Shown: positions 47,174 through 57,544, numbered from the stretch's first letter. The stretch: DNA of 64,000 nucleotides from Modicisalibacter xianhensis (GCF_900113605.1 NZ_FOPY01000006.1:84386-148385); one strand, 5' to 3'. Program-made: numbers and translations. Notes: generated from the letters alone by a model not told the origin.

Positions 47174-48238
47174 ATGGAACTCAAGAACGACCGTTTTCTC
47201 CGCGCCCTGGCCCGCCAGCCGGTGGACCGCACGCCCGTCTGGATGATGCGCCAGGCTGGCCGCTACCTGCCCGAGTACCGTCGGGTACGTGGCGAGGCGG
47301 GCAGCTTCATGGACTTGTGCCAGGATGCCGAGCGCGCCTGCGAAGTCACCCTGCAGCCGCTGGATCGTTACCCGCTGGATGCCGCCATCCTGTTTTCCGA
47401 CATCCTGACCATCCCCGATGCCATGGGGCTGGGGCTGTACTTCGAGACCGGCGAGGGCCCGAAGTTCCGCAAGCCGGTGCGCACCGCGGCCGACGTCGAG
47501 GCGCTGACGCTGCCCGACGCCGAAGGTGACCTGGGCTACGTGATGAAGGCAGTCTCCACCATCCGTCGCGAACTCAATGGCCGGGTGCCGCTGATCGGCT
47601 TCTCGGGCAGCCCCTGGACGCTGGCGACCTACATGGTCGAAGGCGCATCGAGCAAGGACTTCCGTCACGTCAAGTCGATGCTCTACGGCAATCCCGATGC
47701 CATGCATCAACTGCTCGACCTGCTCGCACAGGCGGTGACCGACTATCTCAATGCGCAGATTCGTGCCGGGGCCCAGGCGGTACAGATCTTCGATACCTGG
47801 GGCGGCACGCTGTCGACCCCGGCTTATCTGGAGTTCTCGCTGCGCTACATGGAGCAGATCGTCGCCGGGCTGATTCGCGAGCACGACGGCCGCCGCGTGC
47901 CGGTCATCCTGTTCACCAAGAACGGCGGCCAGTGGCTCGAGCATATCGCCTCGACCGGGGCCGATGCCGTGGGGCTGGACTGGACCACGGAGCTGTCCGA
48001 TGCCCGGGCCCGGGTGGGGCATCGCGTGGCGCTGCAGGGCAATCTCGACCCCAATGTGCTGTTTGCCCATCCGGCGGCGATCCGTGCCGAAGTGGCGCGA
48101 ATTCTCGACAGCTACGGCGACGGCCCGGGGCATATCTTCAACCTGGGACACGGCATCAGCCAGTTCACCGACCCTGACCATGTGACGGCCTTCATGGAGG
48201 CGCTCCACGAACTCAGTCCGGCCTACCACAATTCATGA
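47174..48238 (+). CDS. hemE: Uroporphyrinogen decarboxylase
   Basis: Decarboxylates uroporphyrinogen III to coproporphyrinogen III in heme synthesis. The 354-residue protein has [16 protein letters not shown] near the N-terminus with the substrate-binding Arg residues, [13 protein letters not shown] with the key Asp, and the C-terminal [16 protein letters not shown] weak GACGAGAG precedes the ATG. The stop overlaps the VanZ-like gene start. Confidence 0.96.
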   Translation: MELKNDRFLRALARQPVDRTPVWMMRQAGRYLPEYRRVRGEAGSFMDLCQDAERACEVTLQPLDRYPLDAAILFSDILTIPDAMGLGLYFETGEGPKFRKPVRTAADVEALTLPDAEGDLGYVMKAVSTIRRELNGRVPLIGFSGSPWTLATYMVEGASSKDFRHVKSMLYGNPDAMHQLLDLLAQAVTDYLNAQIRAGAQAVQIFDTWGGTLSTPAYLEFSLRYMEQIVAGLIREHDGRRVPVILFTKNGGQWLEHIASTGADAVGLDWTTELSDARARVGHRVALQGNLDPNVLFAHPAAIRAEVARILDSYGDGPGHIFNLGHGISQFTDPDHVTAFMEALHELSPAYHNS

Positions 48239-48603
48239 GCTGGCGCGTGATGCTTCGTGACCGGCGGCTTTGGGCGGTGGCGGCGAGTGCCGCGGCGCTC
48301 GCCATTGCCGTCGGTAGCCTGACGCCCGGCGACGAGATGCCGCAGAACCTGCCGTGGGACAAATTCAACCACTTTGCCGGCTACGCGGTGCTGGCGCTGT
48401 TGGCCGGGCTGGCAGGGTGGCGAGGCCTGTTTGGCTGGGGGGGGGTATCTGCCTACGGCATGGCCATCGAATTCGCCCAGATCGCCGTCCCCGGACGCCT
48501 GGGAGCGGATCCGGCCGACATGCTGGCTAATGCACTGGGCGCGGCGCTCGGGATACTGCTGTTGGCGGCGGGCCGGCGCCTTGCCAGGGCCCGCTTGGCT
48601 TAA
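48235..48603 (+). CDS. VanZ-like small membrane protein
   Basis: A 122-residue protein with three or four hydrophobic helices and the VanZ-type pattern [13 protein letters not shown], then [29 protein letters not shown]. Function of most VanZ-like proteins is unknown; VanZ itself confers low-level teicoplanin tolerance, which should not be inferred here. It overlaps hemE by four bases (ATGA), so it is cotranslated. Confidence 0.8.
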   Translation: MSWRVMLRDRRLWAVAASAAALAIAVGSLTPGDEMPQNLPWDKFNHFAGYAVLALLAGLAGWRGLFGWGGVSAYGMAIEFAQIAVPGRLGADPADMLANALGAALGILLLAAGRRLARARLA

Positions 48604-48775
48604 GTGGCCCAAACCCTGACGGTTTAACCCGGCGATCGCTGAACCATGGCTGTGCAGTGACCGGTTGAGGGGCGTTGGACCGGCACCTGTGCGAGGCAGA
48701 TCCGGTTGGGACGACGAAAGGATTGACTCGCGCCACTGCGTTAAACAGGCGTTTGCTCGGGTGATCTGGGTGAAA

Positions 48776-48790
48776 TGGCAGGGTCTTTGC
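48776..48790 (+). promoter_or_regulatory. Sigma-54 promoter of the aap operon
   Basis: TGGCAG-GGTCT-TTGC matches the -24/-12 sigma-54 pattern with GG and GC separated by exactly 10 bases. It lies 60 bases before the aapJ start, so the transcript would begin near 48802. Nitrogen (NtrC-type) control of amino-acid uptake would fit. Confidence 0.65.
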
Positions 48791-48849
48791 TAATGTTGTA
48801 GTGCTCGTAAATGATTGTGACAAAAAACAAAGAAAGGAGCTCTACCTGC

Positions 48850-49878
48850 ATGATCAATAAAAACAAGTTCCTGCTCGCCTTGCCTGTAGCGGTTGCCTTT
48901 GGGGCAAGCATCAGCAGTGCCCAGGCGGCGATCCTCGAGGATGTCGAGTCGCGCGGGAATCTCAACTGTGGGGTCAACGTGGGGTTGTCGGGATTCTCAT
49001 CGACCGATGAGAACGGTAATTGGCAGGGGCTGGATGTCGAAACCTGCCGGGCTGTCGCTGCGGCGGTCTTCAACGATCCCGACAAGGTGGTCTTTACACC
49101 GCTGACCGCCAAGGAGCGTTTCACCGCCCTGCAGTCCGGGGAAATCGATGTGCTTTCGCGCAACACTACCTGGACGGCGACGCGTGACAACTCGCTGGGC
49201 CTCAATTTCACGACGACGACTTTCTACGATGGCCAGGGCTTCATGCTCGACAAGAGCCTGGGTATCGAGAACCTGGAGGACCTGAACGGCGCCTCCATCT
49301 GCATCCAGTCCGGCACGACACACGAACTCAACCTTGCCGACTACTTCCCGTCTCGCAACATCGAGATCAACACGGTCACCTTCGATACACCCGACCAGAC
49401 GGCACAGGGTTTTGCCAGTGGGCGCTGCGACGTCCTGACCTCGGACACCTCCCAGCTCAGCGCACTGCGCCTGCAACTGCCCGATCCGGAGAGTGTCGTC
49501 ATCCTCGATAGCCTGATCTCCAAGGAGCCGCTCGGGCCCGTGGTACGCCAGGGCGACGACCAGTGGTTCGATATCGTCAAGTGGACGATCTTTGCCATGA
49601 TCAATGCCGAGGAACTGGGGGTTACCAGCGACAATGTCGATGAAATGAAGAATAACCCGCCCAACCCCCAGGTGGCGCGGCTTCTTGGCGTCGATGGAAA
49701 CTACGGTGAGCAGTTGGGGCTGTCCAACGATTGGGCCTACAACCTCATCAAGCACGTCGGAAACTACGGTGAGGTGTTCAAGCACACCGTGGGCGAGGAC
49801 TCTCCGCTCAATATCAACCGCGGCATGAACGCACTGTGGAACGAAGGCGGCATTCTTTATGCGCCGCCGATCCGCTGA
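48850..49878 (+). CDS. aapJ: General L-amino-acid ABC transporter, periplasmic binding protein
   Basis: A 342-residue type 3 solute-binding protein with a signal peptide (about 1-28, Ala-rich). The first mature segment ILEDVESRGNLNCGVNVGLSGFS and the core LTAKERFTALQSGEIDVLSRNTTWT are typical of AapJ/BztA. AapJ feeds AapQMP with a wide range of L-amino acids. AAAGGAGC precedes the ATG at suitable distance. A hairpin after the stop may keep this component more abundant than the permeases. Confidence 0.92.
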   Translation: MINKNKFLLALPVAVAFGASISSAQAAILEDVESRGNLNCGVNVGLSGFSSTDENGNWQGLDVETCRAVAAAVFNDPDKVVFTPLTAKERFTALQSGEIDVLSRNTTWTATRDNSLGLNFTTTTFYDGQGFMLDKSLGIENLEDLNGASICIQSGTTHELNLADYFPSRNIEINTVTFDTPDQTAQGFASGRCDVLTSDTSQLSALRLQLPDPESVVILDSLISKEPLGPVVRQGDDQWFDIVKWTIFAMINAEELGVTSDNVDEMKNNPPNPQVARLLGVDGNYGEQLGLSNDWAYNLIKHVGNYGEVFKHTVGEDSPLNINRGMNALWNEGGILYAPPIR

Positions 49879-49900
49879 CCTCGACTTGGCCTGAGCAACC

Positions 49901-49928
49901 GCACCATACGTGGCGACACGTATGGTGC
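49901..49928 (+). terminator. Attenuating hairpin between aapJ and aapQ
   Basis: A 12-bp perfect inverted repeat (49901-49912 with 49917-49928, loop GCGA) is followed by TCTTTC. In binding-protein operons such hairpins often reduce read-through to the membrane genes. Confidence 0.7.
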
Positions 49929-49958
49929 TCTTTCACGTAACCATGTCAGAGGCTCGAT

Positions 49959-51137
49959 ATGCTGCGTTCTTCTTCCCGCGCGCGGGGGCCGCTATGGCGG
50001 AACCCTGCCGTCCGGGCTCTGGTGTTCCAGGCGATTCTGCTGTTGGCGCTGGTGGCACTGGTTGCCATGATCGTCTTCAACACCATGGCCAATCTGGAGG
50101 CCCGGGGGATCACGACCGGGTTTGGCTTTCTCAATGAGCGCGCCGGGTTCTCGATTCCCCAGACGTTGATCGACTACTCCGGCAACAGCACCTATGCACG
50201 GACCTTCATCGTTGGGCTGCTGAATACGTTGCTGGTCTCGGTCATGGGCATCGTGGCTGCCACCATTATCGGCTTTGCCGTCGGTATTTCCCGCCTGTCG
50301 ACGAACTGGCTGCTGGCCAAGCTGGCGGCAGTCTATGTCGAGACCTTCCGCAACATCCCGTTGCTCGTCCAGATTTTGTTCTGGTATTTCGCGGTGCTGC
50401 AGGCGCTGCCGAGCCCGCGCCAGAGCCTGGCTGTCTTCGACATCTTCTTCATCAACGTGCGTGGCCTGGTCATGCCGGATCCGCAGCCCCTGCCGGGATT
50501 CGAGGCGGTGCTCTGGGCTCTCCTGCTTGCCGTGGGCATGGTCGCCCTCCTGGTCCTCTACGCGCGTCGGCGCCAGGCGCGTACCGGCAAGGCGTTACCC
50601 ATGTACTGGTTGGGAGCGGCGCTCATCATCGGCCTGCCGCTGCTCGTGTTCCTGGCTACCGGCATGCCGCTGGAGTGGTCGATACCCGAAATGGCCGGGT
50701 TCAATTTCCGTGGCGGCGTCACGATCATTCCCGAACTCATGGCCTTGTGGCTGGCCCTGTCGATCTATACGGCGGCGTTCATCGCCGAGATCGTGCGTTC
50801 GGGCATTCAGTCCGTCCCCCATGGCCAGGTCGAGGCGGCGCGTTCCTTGAGCCTGCCGGGCAACATTACCCTGCGCAAGGTGGTCATTCCCCAGGCCATG
50901 CGGGTGATCGTGCCCCAATTGACCAGCCAGTACCTGAACCTGATCAAGAACTCCTCGCTGGCCACGGCCATCGGCTATCCGGACCTGGTCGCCGTGTTTG
51001 CCGGTACGGCACTCAACCAGACCGGCCAGGCGATCGAGATCGTTGCCATGACCATGGCCGTCTATCTGGTGATCAGCCTGGTGGTATCGGCGCTGATGAA
51101 TATCTACAACGCCCGAACCTTGTTGAAGGAGCGCTGA
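49959..51137 (+). CDS. aapQ: General L-amino-acid ABC transporter, permease AapQ
   Basis: A 392-residue permease subunit with about eight helices. The binding-protein-dependent transport motif ARSLSLPGNITLRKVVIPQAMRVIVP lies in the C-terminal third. The long insert between helices (about 170-220) is characteristic of AapQ/BztB as opposed to the shorter HisQ. aapM begins two bases after its stop. Confidence 0.9.
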   Translation: MLRSSSRARGPLWRNPAVRALVFQAILLLALVALVAMIVFNTMANLEARGITTGFGFLNERAGFSIPQTLIDYSGNSTYARTFIVGLLNTLLVSVMGIVAATIIGFAVGISRLSTNWLLAKLAAVYVETFRNIPLLVQILFWYFAVLQALPSPRQSLAVFDIFFINVRGLVMPDPQPLPGFEAVLWALLLAVGMVALLVLYARRRQARTGKALPMYWLGAALIIGLPLLVFLATGMPLEWSIPEMAGFNFRGGVTIIPELMALWLALSIYTAAFIAEIVRSGIQSVPHGQVEAARSLSLPGNITLRKVVIPQAMRVIVPQLTSQYLNLIKNSSLATAIGYPDLVAVFAGTALNQTGQAIEIVAMTMAVYLVISLVVSALMNIYNARTLLKER

Positions 51138-51138
51138 G

Positions 51139-52248
51139 ATGACCACCACGACGGTCTATGACGAAATGATCGAGGCCCGCCGACCACCGGACTTGCGTAG
51201 CGGCGTTGCAGGATGGCTGCGCAAGAACCTGTTCAACGGTCCGGTCAATAGTGTAATCACCATTATCACCGCGGGGCTCATGGCATGGGCACTCTGGCCA
51301 CTCTTGCAATGGGCCGTGTTGCAGGCCGACTGGATAGGCCAGACTCGTGAGGACTGCAGCGGGGAAGGAGCCTGCTGGGTCTTCATCTCGGCGCGCTTCG
51401 AGACGATCGTCTACGGGTTCTATCCCGAGGCAGCACGCTGGCGCGTCGATATCATCTTCGCCATGCTGGCGGCGCTGATCGCCTGGCTGGCTATCCCGCG
51501 TCTGCCCGCCAAGCGCTGGGTCGGCCTGTTCGCCCTGGTCGGCTTTCCTGTCGTTGCCTACTTCCTGCTGGTGGGCGGTCACTTCGGCCTGATGTACGTA
51601 CCGACCCGTGAGTGGGGCGGCCTGATGCTGACGTTGACCATTGCTACGGTCGGCATTGTCGGCTCGCTACCGCTAGGTGTCATCCTGGCACTAGGCAGGC
51701 GCTCCAAGATGCCGTTGGTCAAAAGTGTCTGTGTAGTGTTCATCGAGTTCTGGCGTGGCGTACCGTTGATCACCGTGCTGTTCATGGCCTCGGTGATGCT
51801 GCCGCTATTCGTGCCGACAGAGGTCGACTTCGACAAGCTGCTGCGTGCTCTGGTCGGCATCATGTTCTTCTGGAGTGCCTACATGGCCGAGGTGGTGCGC
51901 GGTGGCCTGCAGGCCATCGACAAGGGCCAGAACGAGGCCGGCCAAGCGCTGGGACTGAGCTACTGGCAGCGCATGGGGCTGATCATTCTGCCGCAGGCGC
52001 TGAAACTGGTGATCCCGGGCATCGTCAATACCTTCATTGCGCTGTTCAAGGACACCTCGCTGGTGTTGATCATCGGCCTGTTCGACCTCCTGGCGATCGT
52101 TCGCGCCGGGCTGACCGACCCCAATTGGCTGGGGTTTGCCACCGAAGGTTACGTGTTTGCCGCGCTGGTGTTCTGGGTCTTCTGTTTCAGCATGTCGCGC
52201 TACAGCCAGTACATCGAGCGGAAGCTGCACACCGGCCACCGCCGTTAG
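51139..52248 (+). CDS. aapM: General L-amino-acid ABC transporter, permease AapM
   Basis: A 369-residue permease with about eight helices and the EAA-type loop [27 protein letters not shown]. It partners AapQ. Its N-terminal region contains an extracytoplasmic segment with [12 protein letters not shown]. The aapP gene follows after 38 bases. Confidence 0.9.
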   Translation: MTTTTVYDEMIEARRPPDLRSGVAGWLRKNLFNGPVNSVITIITAGLMAWALWPLLQWAVLQADWIGQTREDCSGEGACWVFISARFETIVYGFYPEAARWRVDIIFAMLAALIAWLAIPRLPAKRWVGLFALVGFPVVAYFLLVGGHFGLMYVPTREWGGLMLTLTIATVGIVGSLPLGVILALGRRSKMPLVKSVCVVFIEFWRGVPLITVLFMASVMLPLFVPTEVDFDKLLRALVGIMFFWSAYMAEVVRGGLQAIDKGQNEAGQALGLSYWQRMGLIILPQALKLVIPGIVNTFIALFKDTSLVLIIGLFDLLAIVRAGLTDPNWLGFATEGYVFAALVFWVFCFSMSRYSQYIERKLHTGHRR

Positions 52249-52286
52249 CCGCGAAACGACACAAGATTTTTTTGAGGACAACGACA

Positions 52287-53051
52287 ATGACCACTCCGGC
52301 AGCCAGTGCCAGCAATGGGCCGATGATCGAGATCCAGCGGCTCAACAAGTGGTACGGTGACTTTCACGTACTGCGCGACATCGACCTGACGGTGGCGCGT
52401 GGCGAGCGCATCGTCATCTGCGGCCCATCGGGTTCGGGTAAGTCGACCTTGATCCGCTGCGTCAATCACCTCGAGGAGCATCAGCAGGGCGAGATCGTGG
52501 TCAACGGCATCGCCATGACCCAGGACGTCAAGCGCATCGAGCAGATCCGGCGCCATGTCGGCATGGTGTTCCAGCATTTCAACCTGTTTCCGCACCTGAG
52601 CGTGCTCGAGAACTGTTGCTTGTCCCAGGTCTGGGTACAGAAGAAGCCACGTGCCGAGGCCGAGGCGACGGCCATGGAGTACCTGGAGCGCGTGCAGATC
52701 GCCAACCAGGCGTACAAGTATCCCGGCCAGCTTTCCGGCGGCCAACAGCAGCGCGTGGCGATTGCCCGCGCGCTGTGCATGCGCCCTGACGTGATGCTGT
52801 TCGACGAGCCCACCTCGGCACTCGACCCCGAAATGATCAAGGAAGTGCTCGACGTCATGGTCGAACTGGCCCATGAAGGCATGACCATGCTTTGCGTGAC
52901 CCACGAGATGGGCTTCGCCAAGACCGTGGCCGACCGGGTGATCTTCATGGACCAGGGCCAGATCATCGAAGAGGCGCCGCCGGAGAGCTTCTTCAATAAT
53001 CCGCGTTCCGAACGGACCCAGCTATTCCTCAGCCAGATCCTCGGCCACTGA
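52287..53051 (+). CDS. aapP: General L-amino-acid ABC transporter, ATPase AapP
   Basis: A 254-residue ATP-binding subunit with Walker [11 protein letters not shown] near 46-55, signature [15 protein letters not shown], Walker [16 protein letters not shown] and the switch His in CVTHEMGFA. It energises AapQM. TGAGGA precedes the ATG by about eight bases. The [16 protein letters not shown]-loop is typical of polar-amino-acid transporters. Confidence 0.93.
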   Translation: MTTPAASASNGPMIEIQRLNKWYGDFHVLRDIDLTVARGERIVICGPSGSGKSTLIRCVNHLEEHQQGEIVVNGIAMTQDVKRIEQIRRHVGMVFQHFNLFPHLSVLENCCLSQVWVQKKPRAEAEATAMEYLERVQIANQAYKYPGQLSGGQQQRVAIARALCMRPDVMLFDEPTSALDPEMIKEVLDVMVELAHEGMTMLCVTHEMGFAKTVADRVIFMDQGQIIEEAPPESFFNNPRSERTQLFLSQILGH

Positions 53052-53079
53052 ACGCAGGAGCCCTGTCGCCAGCACCAGC

Positions 53080-53601
53080 CTAGAGCCTGGGCTCCTGGCG
53101 CGACGCCACGGCCGCTTCGCTGTCCGTGTCGTCGCTCGATGATCGGTGCTCGCCGTCGTCGGCCCGGCGTCTAGAGAAAGGACGACGGGGCTTGATCACC
53201 CGGGCGTTGCCGACGGCTTCTTCATCGATGATCGCTGCCTGACCGGTCGGCCGGGTGTCGTTGACCCAGCTCTCCTGGGGGGCATGCACACCCGGACGCC
53301 GATCGAACGAGCGGGTCATGATGGCGCCCGGCACGATGCCCTGGCGCAGCGTACCGGCAATGTAGTGCGGCAGCATGAACAGGTCGGCCAGCAGGCGCAG
53401 CCCGATCATGGCAAGCAACAGCAGGCCGCCACCCAGGGCCAGGCTCGGCCAGGCCGCTTGCCAACGGGTCTCGGCCAGCCAGGGGGTCTGCGAGACGAGC
53501 CATAGCACGCCGTTGAGAAACAATGCCACCTGGGCCACAAGGTGACAGAAGACCACCGTGCGCCGCGGTAGCGGGCGGCGCAGCAGAAAGAAATTACGCA
53601 T
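53080..53601 (-). CDS. Conserved hypothetical membrane protein
   Basis: A 173-residue protein with two hydrophobic helices (about 15-38 and 50-72), a loop with PHYIAGTLRQGIVPG, and a long charged C-terminal tail (about 115-173) rich in Arg, Asp, Ser and Glu that is probably cytoplasmic and disordered. I recognise no domain. It lies alone between aapP and the formate dehydrogenase region. Confidence 0.65.
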   Translation of the reverse strand: MRNFFLLRRPLPRRTVVFCHLVAQVALFLNGVLWLVSQTPWLAETRWQAAWPSLALGGGLLLLAMIGLRLLADLFMLPHYIAGTLRQGIVPGAIMTRSFDRRPGVHAPQESWVNDTRPTGQAAIIDEEAVGNARVIKPRRPFSRRRADDGEHRSSSDDTDSEAAVASRQEPRL

Positions 53602-54083
53602 TATCCAGATATCTCCAAGGGTTCGGCATCGCGCAATGTCGACCCGGTTGCACCGGTCGTTCCTTGCCGGTAAGTGAAGACTAACATCTATTCGAGACCA
53701 ACGGAGTAGACGTGGTTCTTTGCGGCATCATGCTTTATGTAGCTTTTTGTGCACGCATTGTGTGCATCGTTCCCGAGCGCCGGCTCGTGCTTAGACAAGC
53801 CAGGGGGCGTTGACTACGGTTCATGAGACGGAGCGAATTGGCACCCGGCATGGATTGCCCGTGGCACGCACTGCGCCCTGCCCTTGCGGCATGTCCTGAG
53901 CATCGTCCTTGACAGCCCCCGCTGAGCGTCGCTCATCGGTGTGTCGTCTCTTCCCGTGGGTTCTAAAAGCGATAAAGCGCGTCCCAGGCTCTGTCACCAG
54001 GGCGTCGGTCCTACCGACCGAAGTGAAGGAATAATCGGCTCGCCCCCGTGACCGGCGGGCCCCGATGAGGAGCCAACCATCCC
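53602..54083. other. Intergenic region before the formate dehydrogenase genes
   Basis: These 482 bases contain no reading frame I trust. They must hold the promoter of the formate dehydrogenase operon and that of the upstream divergent membrane protein. No clear sigma-70 or sigma-54 box is visible. Confidence 0.4.
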
Positions 54084-57059
54084 ATGGCCAAGGATAGCGA
54101 CTGCACGATCGTCTTCGACGGCAAGCGCCTGTCGGGCAGGGCGGACATGCCGCTGGTCGATTTTCTCGAGACACATGGCATCGACCTGCCCCACGTCTGT
54201 TACCACCCCTCACTGGGCCCGCTGGAAACCTGCGACTCGTGCTGGGTCGAGGTCGATGGCGAACTCAAGCGCGGCTGCACGCTGAAAGCCCGCGAGGGGC
54301 TGACGGTCACCAGCCAGAGCGAGTTTGCCGTCTCCGCCCGCCACGAGGGCATGGATCGCCTGCTGAGCAAGCACGAACTCTACTGCACGGTATGCGAGAA
54401 CAATACCGGCGATTGCACCCTGCACAACACCATGGCGGAGATGCAGATCCCCATCCAGCGCTATGAGTTCCAGCGCAAACCCTACGAGAAGGACACCTCG
54501 AGCCCGTTCTACACCTACGATCCCGACCAGTGCATCCTGTGCGGGCGTTGCGTGGAAGCCTGCCAGAATGTCGAAGTCAACGAGACGCTGTCCATCGACT
54601 ACTCAATGGACAACCCGCGCGTGCTGTGGGACGGCGGCAAGAACATCGACGACTCCAGTTGCGTGCATTGTGGCCACTGCGTCACGGTCTGCCCCTGCAA
54701 CGCGCTGATGGAAAACACCATGCAGCCGGATGCCGGGCCGTTTACCTCGATGCCGCAGTCGCTCAAGCGGCCGATGATCGACATCATCAAGACCCTCGAG
54801 ACCACCACCGGAGCCACGCCGGTGACCGGCCTGTCTATGATGGACATGCACTGGCGCCAGCCGGAGATCAAGCGCACCAAGACAGTGTGCACTTACTGCG
54901 GTGTGGGTTGTTCCTTCGAGATGTGGACCCGCGACCGGCACATCCTGAAGGTGCAGCCCGTCGTCGATGCACCGGCCAACGGCATCTCGACCTGCATCAA
55001 GGGCAAGTTCGCCTGGGATTTCGTCAATAGCGAACAGCGCCTGACCATGCCGCTGATCCGCGAGAACGGGCGTTTCCGTGAGGCCGGCTGGGACGAGGCG
55101 CTTGACCTGGTCGCCCGCCGGCTGATCGAGACCCGTGACAAGTACGGGCCGGACAGCCTGGGCTTCATCGGCTCGAGCAAGGCGAGCAACGAGGAAGCCT
55201 ACCTGACCCAGAAGATCGCGCGCCTGATCGTGGGTACCAACAACGTCGATAACTCGTCGCGCTACTGCCAGAACCCGGCGACCAAGGGGCTGTTTCGTAC
55301 CGTCGGCTATGGTGGCGATGCCGGTTCCATCGAGGACATCGAAAAGGCCGAGGTGGTGGTCATTGTCGGCAGCAATACCGCCGAGAACCACCCGGTCATC
55401 GCCTCGCGCATCAAGGCCGCGCAGAAGCTGCGCGGCCAGAAGGTCATCGTCGTCGACCCGCGCAAGCACGAGATGGCCGAGCGCGCCGACCTGTACCTGC
55501 GCCCCAACGCCAGCACCGACCTGATCTGGGCCTCGGCGCTGTCGCGCTACATGTTCGAGCATGGCTACGCCGACCAGGCCTTCCTCGATGAGTGGGTCAA
55601 CAAGGTCGACGAGTACCGTAAGTCGCTGGAGCCGTTCACGCTCGAGTTCGCCGAGCAGAAGACCGGCCTTTCCAGGCAGGAGTTGATCGAAGCAGCCGAG
55701 ATGATTGGCCAGGCTAAGAGCGTGAGCCTGCTGTGGGCAATGGGCATCACCCAGCACAGCCACGGCTCGGACACCAGTACGGCGCTGTCAAACCTGCTGG
55801 TGGTGACCGGCAACTACGGCAAGCCGGGTACCGGCGGCTATCCGATGCGCGGTCACAACAATGTCCAGGGCGCCAGCGACTTCGGCTGCCTGCGCAACAT
55901 GTACCCCGGCTACGAGAAGGTCTCCGAGGATTCGGCCCGTGAACGCTGGGCCAAGGGCTGGGGTGTGCCCAAGGAACAGCTCTCCGACAAGGTCGGTGAG
56001 GGCAACTTCCTGATGGTTCAGGCCGCCGCCGAGGACCGACTCAAGGCGATGTACATCATCGGCGAGGAAACCGCCTTCTCCGATGCCGACAGCGGCAACG
56101 TGCATTCGGCATTCACCGATCTGGATTTCCTGGTCGTTCAGGACATCTTCCTGAGCCGCACTGCCGAGTTCGCCGACGTGGTGTTGCCGGGCACGCCCAG
56201 CGTCGAGAAGGAGGGCTCCTTCGTCAATACCGAGCGACGTATCCAGCGCTTCTACGAGGTGCTTCCGCCGCTCGGCGACAGCCGCCCTGACTGGCGTATT
56301 CTCACTGACCTGGCAGCGCGCATGGGGCATAACTGGGGCTACACCCACCCATCGCAGATCATGGAGGAATGCGCCCGCATCTCGCCGATGTTCGCTGGCG
56401 TGACCTACGAGCGCCTTGCCGGCTGGAAATCGCTGCAATGGCCGGTCAAGGCCGACGGCAGCGATTCGCCGCTGCTGTATACCGACGGTTTTCCCAACGA
56501 GGACGGCAAGGCCAATCTGCACCCGTTGGAATGGCAGGAGCCGGAGGAAGCGCCCGACGACGAGTATCCGCTGTCGATGGATAACGGGCGCATGCTCGAG
56601 CACTTCCAGGCCACCAACCAGACCGGCCGTGGGCCGCGCATCTGGGAAGAGGCACCGGGCTGGTTCGTCGAGGTCAGCCCCGAGCTGGCCGCCGAGTACG
56701 GCATTGAGGAGGGCACTTGGGTCAAGCTGACCTCGCGGCGCGACAGCATCGAGGTGCGTGCGTTGATTACCGACCGGATCAGTGGCCATACCCTGTTCCT
56801 GCCGATCCACCAGGGCAAGCCCGGGGTCAATGCCCTGACCGGCGAGCATCACGACCCCGACGTGGACACCCCTGCCTACAAGGAAACCGCGGTCAGGCTC
56901 GAGGTATTGCCCAGGGAAAAAGGCGCGCCGCCGCTCAAGCACAACAATTTCCGCTATGGCCACCGCACGCCGCGCAAGGGCGTCGAGGTGGAGGTCAAGT
57001 GGGCCCGGAGTGACTACGTGGCACCGCCCGGACATGTCTCCAATCCGAGGAAAATGTAA
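54084..57059 (+). CDS. ForC/YjgC-like molybdenum formate dehydrogenase, catalytic subunit
   Basis: A 991-residue molybdopterin oxidoreductase with NuoG-like N-terminus. Cluster ligands are visible: 2Fe-2S at Cys39, 50, 53, 65; a His-Cys3 cluster at His97, Cys101, 104, 111; two 4Fe-4S at Cys150, 153, 156, 160 and 193, 196, 199, 203; a 4Fe-4S at Cys269, 272, 276, 304 before the bis-MGD domain. The likely molybdenum ligand is Cys395 in RYCQNPATKG, where classical formate dehydrogenases have Cys/Sec followed by His. With DUF1641 next, it matches the Bacillus YjgC/YjgD (ForCE) type, which passes electrons toward quinone. Start codon overlaps no neighbour; no signal peptide, so cytoplasmic. Confidence 0.88.
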   Translation: MAKDSDCTIVFDGKRLSGRADMPLVDFLETHGIDLPHVCYHPSLGPLETCDSCWVEVDGELKRGCTLKAREGLTVTSQSEFAVSARHEGMDRLLSKHELYCTVCENNTGDCTLHNTMAEMQIPIQRYEFQRKPYEKDTSSPFYTYDPDQCILCGRCVEACQNVEVNETLSIDYSMDNPRVLWDGGKNIDDSSCVHCGHCVTVCPCNALMENTMQPDAGPFTSMPQSLKRPMIDIIKTLETTTGATPVTGLSMMDMHWRQPEIKRTKTVCTYCGVGCSFEMWTRDRHILKVQPVVDAPANGISTCIKGKFAWDFVNSEQRLTMPLIRENGRFREAGWDEALDLVARRLIETRDKYGPDSLGFIGSSKASNEEAYLTQKIARLIVGTNNVDNSSRYCQNPATKGLFRTVGYGGDAGSIEDIEKAEVVVIVGSNTAENHPVIASRIKAAQKLRGQKVIVVDPRKHEMAERADLYLRPNASTDLIWASALSRYMFEHGYADQAFLDEWVNKVDEYRKSLEPFTLEFAEQKTGLSRQELIEAAEMIGQAKSVSLLWAMGITQHSHGSDTSTALSNLLVVTGNYGKPGTGGYPMRGHNNVQGASDFGCLRNMYPGYEKVSEDSARERWAKGWGVPKEQLSDKVGEGNFLMVQAAAEDRLKAMYIIGEETAFSDADSGNVHSAFTDLDFLVVQDIFLSRTAEFADVVLPGTPSVEKEGSFVNTERRIQRFYEVLPPLGDSRPDWRILTDLAARMGHNWGYTHPSQIMEECARISPMFAGVTYERLAGWKSLQWPVKADGSDSPLLYTDGFPNEDGKANLHPLEWQEPEEAPDDEYPLSMDNGRMLEHFQATNQTGRGPRIWEEAPGWFVEVSPELAAEYGIEEGTWVKLTSRRDSIEVRALITDRISGHTLFLPIHQGKPGVNALTGEHHDPDVDTPAYKETAVRLEVLPREKGAPPLKHNNFRYGHRTPRKGVEVEVKWARSDYVAPPGHVSNPRKM

Positions 57060-57544
57060 TGGCAGAACGAATTTCTCATGACGTGACGCCGCCCAAGATC
57101 GGCCCGGATGCCCACGAAGAGCTGGAGCGACTGCTGCAGACGTTGCACGAGCATGGCGTGTTGCGCTTTGCCAACGATGTGGTGGGAGCCAATACCGAAA
57201 TTGCCCAGGTACTGGTCAATGGGCTCGGCAAGCCCGGCACGCTCAACGCAGTCCAGAACCTGTCGGTTCTGGGCATGGTGCTGTCGCGCATCGAACCCAG
57301 TGACTTCTACCGCATATGCTTTGCGCTACGCGACGCCGTGGAGCGTATCAGCCAGCATCATCCCGAGCGGGACGGCCACGATTCACCGGGGGTCGGCGGT
57401 GCCTACAAGATGCTCCACGACGAGCAGCTCTGGCACGCCATCCTGCCCCTCATCGACGGGCTCAAGGCATTTGCCGAGCGGCTCGACAAACCGGTGGACA
57501 AGCCGGTGTCGGACTACACCGGCAAGCCGACCAGCGGGCCGTGA
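57059..57544 (+). CDS. DUF1641 protein, ForE-like partner of the formate dehydrogenase
   Basis: A 161-residue DUF1641 protein (YjgD type). The segment HEHGVLRFANDVVGANTEIAQVLVNGLGKPGTLNAVQNL is characteristic. Two predicted amphipathic helical stretches may contact the membrane; in Bacillus the homologue links the catalytic subunit to the quinone pool. The ATG overlaps the preceding stop codon (TAATG), so the two are tightly coupled in expression. Confidence 0.85.
   Translation: MAERISHDVTPPKIGPDAHEELERLLQTLHEHGVLRFANDVVGANTEIAQVLVNGLGKPGTLNAVQNLSVLGMVLSRIEPSDFYRICFALRDAVERISQHHPERDGHDSPGVGGAYKMLHDEQLWHAILPLIDGLKAFAERLDKPVDKPVSDYTGKPTSGP

Noticed and set aside
53821..54213. A 130-codon minus-strand frame overlapping the formate dehydrogenase start
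   Set aside because: Arg/Cys-rich product typical of a chance frame; it overlaps a certain gene and has no ribosome site.
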